Source: Phycisphaerales bacterium (GTDB lineage Bacteria > Planctomycetota > UBA1135 > UBA2386). Taken from it: 64,000 bases of DNA. The notes below the pieces were generated by a model that made no database searches, was not told the origin of the DNA, and saw nothing but the letters and a program-made list of their open reading frames with translations. The position numbers and the translations under genes are program-made. Position 1 is the first letter of the stretch; every line of letters begins with the position of its first letter. Positions 57,810-64,000 of this stretch are shown here, piece by piece. The stretch spans positions 106,516-170,515 of the forward strand of contig JADCJE010000047.1 in the NCBI GenBank assembly GCA_020247305.1. Reading direction: 5' to 3'.

Positions 57810-59792
57810 ATGGCGTGGGCGCCGACGGTCGCGGTGGGTCTGGTGGCGGCCCTGGTCCTCGGCACCCTCGCGCGCCGGCTCGGCCAGTCGCCGCTGATCG
57901 GCTACCTGTTGGCCGGCGTGCTGATCGGGCCGCACACCCCTGGCTTCACCGGCAATGCGGAACTCGCCGCGCAGCTCGCCGACGTCGGCATCGTGCTGCT
58001 GATGTTCGGCGTCGGACTCGGGTTCTCGTTCGCGGACCTGTGGTCGGTGCGGCGGCTCGCCGTGCCGGGGGCCGTGCTGGCGAGCGGCGCGGTCGTGCTG
58101 CTCGGCGCCGGCCTCGGGCTCCTGCTGGGATGGTCGCTCGGCGCCGGCCTCGTCTTCGGCATGTGCATCGCGTGCGCATCGACCGTCGTGATCGTGCGCG
58201 GCATGACCGAACTCGGCCTGCTGTCGGCGTCCCCGGGGCGCATCGCCGTCGGCTGGTCGCTGGTCGAGGACCTGATCACGGTCGTGCTGCTCGTCGTGCT
58301 GCCGGCGATGGCGGTCGACGGCGCGGCCGACGTTGCTGCCGCCGGCGAGGCGGCCGCCGTGCCGCTGTGGCAGGCGCTGGCCGCGAGCCTCGGCAAGATG
58401 GCGCTGCTCGCCGCGGTCGTCGTCTGGGGCGGCGGTTTCGTCGTGCCGCGCCTGCTCGGTGTGGTCGCGCGGGCGCAGTCGCGCGAACTGTTCACGCTCG
58501 CCGTGCTGACCTTGGCGCTCGGCGTCGCCTACGGCGCGGCCGCCGGCTTCGGCGTGTCACTGGCCCTGGGCGCATTCTTCGCCGGCATGGTCGTCGGCCG
58601 CTCCGACCTCGCGCACCAGGCCGCCGCCGACGCGCTGCCGATGCGCGACGCGTTCGCCGTGTTGTTCTTCGTCGCCGTCGGCATGCTGTTCGATCCGGCG
58701 GCGCTGGTCGCAGCGCCGCTGGCGGCGCTGGCGGCGCTCGCGTGCGTGCTGGTCGGCAAGCCGTTGGTCGCGGTGTGCTTCCTGCTGCGCGCCGGCCAGC
58801 CGCCGCGCGCAGCACTCGCCGTCGCGGCCGGCCTCGCCCAGGTCAGCGAGTTCGGCTTCGTGCTCGCCGGCCTCGCCGTGAACCTCGGCATCCTGCCGTC
58901 CCTCGGCCGCGACCTCGTGCTGGCGTCGGCGCTGGCGAGCATCATGGCGAGCCCTGCGCTGTTCCGCGGCGTGCCGGCGCTCGAGCGCCTGATCCAGCGG
59001 CGCTGGCCGCGCCTCGGCCAGCGCCGCGCTGACGTCGACGGCGGCGTCGTGGCCGGCGCACTCGACCAGCACGTCGTGCTGGTCGGCTGCGGCCGCGTCG
59101 GCAGCGTGCTGATGGGCTTCTTGCGCGCGCGCGGCGTGCCGTTCGTTGCCATCGACAGCGATCGGCCGACCGTCGAACGGCTGCAGGCGCAGGGTGTCCG
59201 CGCGCTCTACGGGGACGCCGGCAGCCCGGTGCTGCTCGATCGCGCCGGCATCGCGCGGGCCCGCGCGCTCGTGCTCGCCGCCCCCGACGCGGTGACGCAG
59301 CGCCTCGCCATCGAGCACGCGCACGCCGTGCAGCCGGGACTCGCCGTGCTGGCGCGCGTCCACACCGACGCCCAGTTTGCCGCCTGCGCGGCGGTGGTCG
59401 GCGCGCGGCCGGTGCACGGCGAACGCGAACTCGGCCACGCCATGGCGCGCGAGCTGCTGCAGACGCTCGGCGCCAGCCCGATCGAGGCCGAGGCCGCGGT
59501 GCGGGGCGTCGGCACTGGCGGCGACGCGGCGGCCGTCGCGCCGCCGCGGTTGTTCGAGATCGCCGTGCCCGCGCACTCGACGGTGTCCGGTCGCACGCTC
59601 GCCGAGCTCCGCCTGCCCGGCGGCGCACTGGTGGTCGCCGTCGTCCGCGGCGGCCACCACCTCGTCGCGCGCGGTCCGACGGCGCTCGCCGGCGGCGACG
59701 TGCTGCTGGTGTTCGCCACCAACGCCGACGCGCTCGCCATCGAGGCCCGCGTCCGCGCGCCGGTCGATGGATCCGCCGCGACGGGTTCGTGA
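57810..59792 (+). CDS. Kef-type monovalent cation:proton antiporter with RCK domains
   Basis: 660 residues. CPA2 transporter domain with about 12 helices: GYLLAGVLIGPHTPG, CASTVVIVRGMTELG, AVGWSLVEDLITVVLL (conserved Asp) and AQVSEFGFVLAG. Then an RCK/TrkA-N domain (QHVVLVGCGRVGSVLMGFL, IDSDRPTVERLQAQG, GDAGSPVLL) and a TrkA-C domain at the end. KefB/KefC-like in architecture; glutathione gating cannot be inferred. Likely potassium/proton exchange for pH or electrophile stress. Confidence 0.92.
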   Translation: MAWAPTVAVGLVAALVLGTLARRLGQSPLIGYLLAGVLIGPHTPGFTGNAELAAQLADVGIVLLMFGVGLGFSFADLWSVRRLAVPGAVLASGAVVLLGAGLGLLLGWSLGAGLVFGMCIACASTVVIVRGMTELGLLSASPGRIAVGWSLVEDLITVVLLVVLPAMAVDGAADVAAAGEAAAVPLWQALAASLGKMALLAAVVVWGGGFVVPRLLGVVARAQSRELFTLAVLTLALGVAYGAAAGFGVSLALGAFFAGMVVGRSDLAHQAAADALPMRDAFAVLFFVAVGMLFDPAALVAAPLAALAALACVLVGKPLVAVCFLLRAGQPPRAALAVAAGLAQVSEFGFVLAGLAVNLGILPSLGRDLVLASALASIMASPALFRGVPALERLIQRRWPRLGQRRADVDGGVVAGALDQHVVLVGCGRVGSVLMGFLRARGVPFVAIDSDRPTVERLQAQGVRALYGDAGSPVLLDRAGIARARALVLAAPDAVTQRLAIEHAHAVQPGLAVLARVHTDAQFAACAAVVGARPVHGERELGHAMARELLQTLGASPIEAEAAVRGVGTGGDAAAVAPPRLFEIAVPAHSTVSGRTLAELRLPGGALVVAVVRGGHHLVARGPTALAGGDVLLVFATNADALAIEARVRAPVDGSAATGS

Positions 59793-59825
59793 GCGCGGCA
59801 GGTCTTCCTGCTACAACCTCGGCCC

Positions 59826-60776
59826 GTGCGGTATCGCTCCCTCGGACAGTCCGGCCTCAAGGTCTCCGTCGTCGGCCTCGGCTCGTGGCTCACGTTCGGC
59901 AACCAGCTCGGGTCGGGCGACAGTGATCGCCTCGTCCGCGCCGCGTTCGACGCCGGCGTCAACCTGTTCGACACCGCCGACGTCTACAAGGACGGCGAGG
60001 GCGAGCGCGCGCTCGGGCGCGCGATCCGCGGCCTGCCCAGGCACAAGCTGGTGCTCGCCACCAAGTGCTTCTTTCCGATGAGCGACGACCCCAACGACCG
60101 CGGGTTGTCGCGCAAGCACGTCCACGAGTCGCTGGCCGCCTCGCTGCAGCGGCTGCAGACCGACTACGTCGACCTCTACCAGTGCCATCGCTTCGACCCG
60201 GAGACGCCGGTGCTGGAGACGGCGATGGCGATGGACGACCTGATCCGGCGCGGCCTCGCGCTGTATTGGGGGACCAGCCAGTGGCCGGCCGAGCGCCTCG
60301 CCGAGGTCGTCGCGCTGTGCGACGCGCGCGGGCTGCACCGCCCGATCGGCAACCAGCCGCTCTACAACCTGTTCGAACGCGGCATCGAACACGACGTGCT
60401 GCCGACGTCGGCGCGCTGCGGCCTGGGCCAGTTGGTCTACTCGCCGCTGGCGCAGGGCGTGCTGACCGGCAAGTACGAGCCGGGCAAGCCGCCGCCCGCC
60501 GGCACGCGCGCCGCCGACGAGCGCGCCAACCAGTTCGTCGGCCGCTTCCTGACCGACGAACGCGTGCGCAAGGCCCAGCGGCTCGTGCAACTGGCGCAGG
60601 CGCACGGCCTGACGGCGACGCAGGTTGCGCTGGCGTTCTGCCTACGCCTGCGCGAGGTCAGCAGCGTGCTGGTCGGCGCGCGCGACGAAGCCCAGCTCGC
60701 CGGCAGCCTCGCGGCCGTCGACGTCGAATTGCCAGCGCCGCTGCTCGCCGCGCTGCAGCAGGAGTTCCCGGCGTGA
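59826..60776 (+). CDS. aldo/keto reductase
   Basis: 316 residues from GTG 59826. NADPH-dependent reductase of the voltage-gated-channel beta/YghZ-like group: LGQSGLKVSVVGLGSWLTFG start, catalytic Asp/Tyr in NLFDTADVYKDGEGE, Lys in LVLATKCFF, His in LYQCHRFD, and the cofactor region SPLAQGVLTGKYEPG with LVGARDEAQL. TACAAC eight bases upstream is a possible -10. Overlaps the methyltransferase gene by GTGA. Confidence 0.92.
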   Translation: MRYRSLGQSGLKVSVVGLGSWLTFGNQLGSGDSDRLVRAAFDAGVNLFDTADVYKDGEGERALGRAIRGLPRHKLVLATKCFFPMSDDPNDRGLSRKHVHESLAASLQRLQTDYVDLYQCHRFDPETPVLETAMAMDDLIRRGLALYWGTSQWPAERLAEVVALCDARGLHRPIGNQPLYNLFERGIEHDVLPTSARCGLGQLVYSPLAQGVLTGKYEPGKPPPAGTRAADERANQFVGRFLTDERVRKAQRLVQLAQAHGLTATQVALAFCLRLREVSSVLVGARDEAQLAGSLAAVDVELPAPLLAALQQEFPA

Positions 60777-61612
60777 ACGACGTCGCACCGCCGCTGCTGG
60801 GCTCGCCACCCGCGCCCGCACTGTTGCCGCCGCCGCTGCTGCGCCTGCCCGACGTCGCCGCGCTGCGGCAGATGGTTGCGCTGCGCTACGGCCCGCTCGG
60901 CCAGCGCGGCTGGGGCCCGACGCTGCGCGACGCCTACGGCTACGTCACGCCCGACGACGTCTACGAAGCGCTCGTCGCCGGTCTGATCGCGCCGGGCATG
61001 TGCTGGCTCGACGTCGGCTGCGGCCGCGAGCTGTTCCCCAACAACCCGACGCTGGCGGCGTCGCTGTCGCGCCGCTGCGCGCGCCTCGTCGGCGTCGACC
61101 CCGACCCGACGCTGCAGGAGAACCCGTGGGTGCACGAGAAGGTGGCGCAGCCGATCGACGCCTACGACGGCGGCGGCGCCTTCGACCTCGTCACGCTGCG
61201 CATGGTCGCCGAGCACATCGACGACCCCGACGCCTGCGCGCGCAGCGTGCAGCGGGCGCTGCGCAAGGGCGGCCTCGCGGTCGTGTACACGGTGTTCGCC
61301 GGCTCGCCGATGCCGCTGCTGACGCGGCTCGCGCCGATGGGGTTGCGCCACGTCGTCAAGTCGTGGCTGTGGGGCACGCAGCCGAAGGACACGTTCCCGA
61401 CGCGGTTCCGCATGAACACGCGCGGGGCGCTGCAGCGGCTCTTCGCCGGCCACGGCCTCGTCGAGGAGGCGTTCCTGCGGCTCGACGACTGCCGCACCTT
61501 CGCGCGCTTCCGGTCGATGGCCGAGCTGGAACTGCGGCTGATGCGGTGCTGCCGCGCGCTCGGGCTGCCGTATCCCGAGCACTGCCTGCTCGGCGTCTAC
61601 CGCAAGGCCTGA
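60773..61612 (+). CDS. class I SAM-dependent methyltransferase
   Basis: 279 residues from the GTG overlapping the reductase stop. Methyltransferase-domain motifs: CWLDVGCGRELFPNN (SAM loop), LVGVDPDPTLQENP, FDLVTLRMVAEHIDDPDAC and KGGLAVVYTVF. Pattern is that of small-molecule or lipid methyltransferases. Its TGA is the first three bases of the structured repeat element at 61610-61714. Substrate unknown. Confidence 0.85.
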   Translation: MNDVAPPLLGSPPAPALLPPPLLRLPDVAALRQMVALRYGPLGQRGWGPTLRDAYGYVTPDDVYEALVAGLIAPGMCWLDVGCGRELFPNNPTLAASLSRRCARLVGVDPDPTLQENPWVHEKVAQPIDAYDGGGAFDLVTLRMVAEHIDDPDACARSVQRALRKGGLAVVYTVFAGSPMPLLTRLAPMGLRHVVKSWLWGTQPKDTFPTRFRMNTRGALQRLFAGHGLVEEAFLRLDDCRTFARFRSMAELELRLMRCCRALGLPYPEHCLLGVYRKA

Positions 61613-61714
61613 GAGCCCGAGAAGAAGAGACTCTTCAGGCGTTCAGGCTGCTGCTGGTGGCCGCTTTCGCGGCCACGCAGAGTCGGCGATACGAACTGCT
61701 TTTCAGGCTCTGCG
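61610..61714 (+). repeat. structured repeat element, copy 1
   Basis: Begins exactly at the stop codon of the methyltransferase gene (TGAGAGCCCGAGAAGAA), then contains TGGCCGC-tttc-GCGGCCA, CGCAGAG pairing with CTCTGCG at the end, and a 5' hairpin that spans the stop codon (GCCTGAGAG with CTCTTCAGGC, one bulge). The first 17 bases, the central stem plus ACGCAGA, and TCAGGCTCTG are shared with copy 2 in the opposite orientation about 1.1 kb away; loops and linkers differ. Confidence 0.85.
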
Positions 61715-61741
61715 CGTCGGCGCGGGCGCGCCGCCTCGCCG

Positions 61742-62632
61742 TCAGAAGGTGAACTTCGCGCGCGCAGTCTTCCACCAGTCGCGCCACGCGTCGGCGTCGG
61801 CGTGGTTTTCGCGCGTCAGCTTGCGCAGCGGGTTCTCGACGAGGCGCTGCACGCGGCCGCCGCCGCCGCGACCGCCGCCGGTGGCCCGGCGGCCACCGGT
61901 CGTCGGCACCTTGCCGAGCAGGTCGATCAGCGCGTCGACGCTGGCCTTGTCCTTGATCTGGCCGACGGCGGCGAGCCGCGCTTCGACGATGGCGAGCCAG
62001 TTCTCGGCGCGGTCGTTGCCGGCGAACACGCCGTGCGTCAGCGCCGGCACCGCCTTGGCGTCGCCGATCGCGCCGAGCGCCGTGCACATCGCCTGGATTG
62101 CCGGCAGCGAACCGTCCTTGTCGTCGATCTCGCGCGCCAGCGCGTCGCCGAGGTCGCCGACGGCCTTCGGCTGGCGCAGGCGGCCGAGCGCTTCGGCGAT
62201 CGACTGGCGCACCAGCGCGTTCGGGTCGGTCAGCTTGGCGGCCAGCGCCTTGGCGACGTCCTCGCCGCCGACGGCAGCGAGCTTCTCGACGGCGGCGACC
62301 TTCAGCGGCAGCGAGGCCTTGGCCCAGCCGGCGTGGAAGTCGCGCAGCGCGGCCTTGGCGACTTCGGGGTCGGCGGGGGCCGGCGGGGGCGCGTCCTTGG
62401 CCTTGCCGACGTCCGCGCCTTGGGCCGAGGCGCCCCGAGCCGGAGCGCCCTGAGCCGGATTGCCGGCCGCCGGGTCATTGGGGGCGGGGTTCGCGGGCGA
62501 GCCGGCGGCCGGTCGATTGCCGCCCCGTCCGGCGCCATCGCCGCCTTGGCCACCACGTCCGCCCTCGCGTTGGGCCGTTGCGGTGGCGGTAGCCAGCAGC
62601 GCGATCAGAACGCAGGCGAAGGGATGCATCAT
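61742..62632 (-). CDS. secreted HEAT-repeat protein
   Basis: 296 residues from the first of two ATGs. Signal peptide (ACVLIALLATATATAQ), a 90-residue Gly/Pro/Ala/Asn-rich linker, then HEAT-like helical repeats (LPLKVAAVEKLAAVGGEDVAKALAAKL, NALVRQSIAEALGRLRQPKAV, KAVPALTHGVFAG) and a C-terminal HADADAWRDWWKT end. Probably a periplasmic or surface adaptor. TAACTC lies seven bases before the start. The gene is bracketed by inverted copies of the structured repeat. Confidence 0.85.
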   Translation of the reverse strand: MMHPFACVLIALLATATATAQREGGRGGQGGDGAGRGGNRPAAGSPANPAPNDPAAGNPAQGAPARGASAQGADVGKAKDAPPPAPADPEVAKAALRDFHAGWAKASLPLKVAAVEKLAAVGGEDVAKALAAKLTDPNALVRQSIAEALGRLRQPKAVGDLGDALAREIDDKDGSLPAIQAMCTALGAIGDAKAVPALTHGVFAGNDRAENWLAIVEARLAAVGQIKDKASVDALIDLLGKVPTTGGRRATGGGRGGGGRVQRLVENPLRKLTRENHADADAWRDWWKTARAKFTF

Positions 62633-62742
62633 GGCGCGCGAGTTACGGTCATCCGGCGGCGTTGCCCACCGCAGGGCGGGGCGCGCGGGGCGCGTGCGCG
62701 CCGAGGGCGCAGCCACGGCCGCTGCGCCCGGCGGGCGCGGCT

Positions 62743-62844
62743 CAGAGCCTGACAGACAATCGGTTTCTCAGGATCTGCGTGGCCGCAGTAGCGGCCAACA
62801 GGGGCAATTGGAGAGCCCGTATCCTGATTCTTCTCGGGCTCTCA
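62743..62844 (-). repeat. structured repeat element, copy 2
   Basis: Read on the minus strand, it begins at the stop codon of the NYN gene with TGAGAGCCCGAGAAGAA (identical to copy 1), includes TGGCCGC-tact-GCGGCCA and ends TCAGGCTCTG. Its 5' hairpin (GAGAGCCCG with CGGGCTCTC) and 3' hairpin (CAGA-CCTGA with TCAGG-TCTG) differ in sequence from copy 1 but keep the three-hairpin plan, and the central loop changes without breaking the stem. Confidence 0.85.
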
Positions 62845-63612
62845 GCGGCGGCGCTGCGCCGACGGCGGCGGCAGTTCGCGCAGCAGGATGTCGACGCGGC
62901 CGCCCTGGCTGGTGACGCGCTCGATCTCGAACAGCTCCGTCGCTTCGACGAGGCTGCTGAGCTTGCCATAGCCGTAGCTGCGGGCGTCGAAGTCCGGCTG
63001 CTGCGACATGATCTTGGCGCCGACGGCGCCGAGGTTGGCCCAGCCGTCGTCGTCTTCGCTCGCCTCGACGGACCATCGCAGCAGGTCGACCAGCTTGCGG
63101 TCGTGCACCAGCTCGCTCGCCGACTTGCGCTTGGCGCGCTCGTCCTCGACGTCAGCGCCCGGGCCCGCGCCGCGCAGGATGTCCGTGTGCACGAAGCGGT
63201 CGCACGCGGTCACGAACGCGCGCGGCGTCTTGCGCTCGCCGAAGCCGATGACCATCAGGCCCTCCTCGCGGATGCGGGAGGCGAGCCGCGTGAAGTCGCT
63301 GTCGCTGCTGACGAGGCAGAAGCCGTCGAGCTTGGCGCGGAACAGCAGGTCCATCGCGTCGATGATCAGCGCGCTGTCGGTGGCGTTCTTGCCGACCGTG
63401 TAGCGGAACTGCTGGATCGGCTGGATCGCGTGCTCCAGCAACTGGTCCTTCCAGCTCTTGAGGCTTGGCAGCGTCCAGTCGCCGTAGATGCGCTTCACGA
63501 TCGCGACGCCGTAGTTGGCGATCTCGGCGATCAGGCCCTCGATGGCCTTGGCGGAGACGTTGTCGGCGTCGATCAGTACGGCGAAGCGCTTCTGCGGCGT
63601 GGCGGAGTCCAT
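62842..63612 (-). CDS. NYN/PIN-like domain protein with C-terminal LOTUS/OST-HTH domain
   Basis: 256 residues from ATG 63612 (MDSATPQKRF). NYN nuclease-like domain: FAVLIDADNVSAKAIEG (first acidic cluster), GKNATDSALIIDAMDLLF and FCLVSSDSDFTRLASRIREEG (further acidic residues), as in LabA/DUF88 proteins. After a charged linker, LVDLLRWSVEASEDDDGWANLGAVG and FDARSYGYGKLSSLVEA form a LOTUS/OST-HTH RNA-binding domain. The combination suggests RNA cleavage or binding in regulation. TACCCT lies 10 bases before the ATG. Confidence 0.88.
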   Translation of the reverse strand: MDSATPQKRFAVLIDADNVSAKAIEGLIAEIANYGVAIVKRIYGDWTLPSLKSWKDQLLEHAIQPIQQFRYTVGKNATDSALIIDAMDLLFRAKLDGFCLVSSDSDFTRLASRIREEGLMVIGFGERKTPRAFVTACDRFVHTDILRGAGPGADVEDERAKRKSASELVHDRKLVDLLRWSVEASEDDDGWANLGAVGAKIMSQQPDFDARSYGYGKLSSLVEATELFEIERVTSQGGRVDILLRELPPPSAQRRR

Positions 63613-63814
63613 GTGGGGGCAGAGGGTAGCGCGGCAGTGATCCGAGCGCGTGCGCGAAGTCGGGTATGGGTGGCGCACCGCCGCTGGCCTCGCAGGTCCC
63701 CGTTCCGCCGCGCCGGCACGGCGTCGTGGCCGCGCCGATGGGGTGTGACGCCAGCGTCCGTTCCGGATAGTCCTTTACGCCGGGTCGCGTCCTCGAACCC
63801 CACCGAAGTACCGC

Positions 63815-64000
63815 ATGCTGCCGCGCATCCCCCTTGTCTCGCTTGCTGCGTCGTTCGCAGTCCTGATCGCCGCTTCGCTCCCTGCCCAGACCCGCAGCAC
63901 CGTGCTCGTCGGCCCGCCCGCGCTCGGCGCCACGTGCTACGTGCGCCACGTGCTGCCGGCCGGCAGCGTCGGCCACATCGCCGGCTTCTTGTGGTCGTCG
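63815..64000 (+). CDS. secreted protein, truncated by the window end
   Basis: 62 codons run to the edge and are not in the ORF track. MLPRIPLVSLAASFAVLI..., signal peptide ending SLPAQ, then TRSTVLVGPPALGATCYVRHVLP. The A-Q cleavage style matches the other secreted proteins here. Family unknown because only the N-terminus is present. The 202-base gap to the divergent NYN gene must hold both promoters. Confidence 0.7.
   Translation, partial: MLPRIPLVSLAASFAVLIAASLPAQTRSTVLVGPPALGATCYVRHVLPAGSVGHIAGFLWSS

Overview
The window is 64 kb of very GC-rich bacterial chromosome, densely packed with ordinary-looking chromosomal genes. There is no transposase, phage gene, rRNA operon or CRISPR array. 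An lpxA gene implies lipid A and an outer membrane. Large secreted proteins built from propeller-like or FG-GAP repeats, many short signal peptides ending in A-Q, and numerous lone lipoproteins fit a planctomycete-like, probably uncultured, lineage. That assignment is inferred from protein style, not from a marker-gene tree.

Layout. 0-2.4 kb: a sensor histidine kinase, divergent tRNA-Lys and tRNA-His, and a small unknown gene. 2.6-9 kb: a shortened aldehyde dehydrogenase paralogue with pyrimidine-nucleoside phosphorylase (nucleoside catabolism), then a class A beta-lactamase-like lipoprotein and an aconitase with a lysine-rich histone-H1-like tail. 9-12.6 kb: a giant repeat protein and a lipoprotein. 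12.7-16.2 kb: a tightly coupled run rlmI-thiS-thiG-CPBP protease-gamma carbonic anhydrase. 16.4-23.4 kb: FG-GAP lipoprotein, nucleotidyltransferase, secreted amidohydrolase, larE and M28 peptidase. 23.5-26 kb: two minus-strand secreted proteins. 26-33.4 kb: a translation and secretion block (ffh, rpsP, maf, rpmE, prfA, prmC) with three unknown genes among them. 33.5-39.9 kb: PilZ protein, ssb, glnS, a NapH-like Fe-S membrane protein coupled to homoserine dehydrogenase, and lpxA. 40-46.6 kb: a sodium:solute symporter with a 55-residue partner, a PcrA-type helicase coupled to a sigma-54 activator lacking its DNA-binding domain, and a B12-type radical SAM protein. 46.6-52 kb: unknown and secreted genes, a fluoride channel, an orphan solute-binding protein and tRNA-Ala. 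52.3-57.7 kb: a coiled-coil membrane protein with a phosphatase, gltX, and a minus-strand asparaginase-like/TPR/rhomboid run. 57.8-64 kb: Kef-type antiporter, aldo/keto reductase, methyltransferase, a HEAT-repeat protein flanked by two inverted structured repeats, an NYN-LOTUS protein and a truncated secreted gene.

Two genome-wide habits stand out. About ten adjacent gene pairs overlap by ATGA, GTGA, TTGA or TGATG, so translational coupling is common. At least twelve genes carry a TANNNT or GATGCT -10-like hexamer only 7-12 bases before the start codon, implying short-leader or leaderless mRNAs; where a -35 can be recognised the spacer is often 16 bases.

The most unusual items are the ~105-base structured element that begins exactly at the stop codons of two genes and brackets a HEAT-repeat gene in inverted orientation; a secreted thioredoxin-like gene whose signal peptide is cut off by two consecutive in-frame TGA codons; the aconitase with an H1-like tail; and the recurrent short-leader promoter arrangement.
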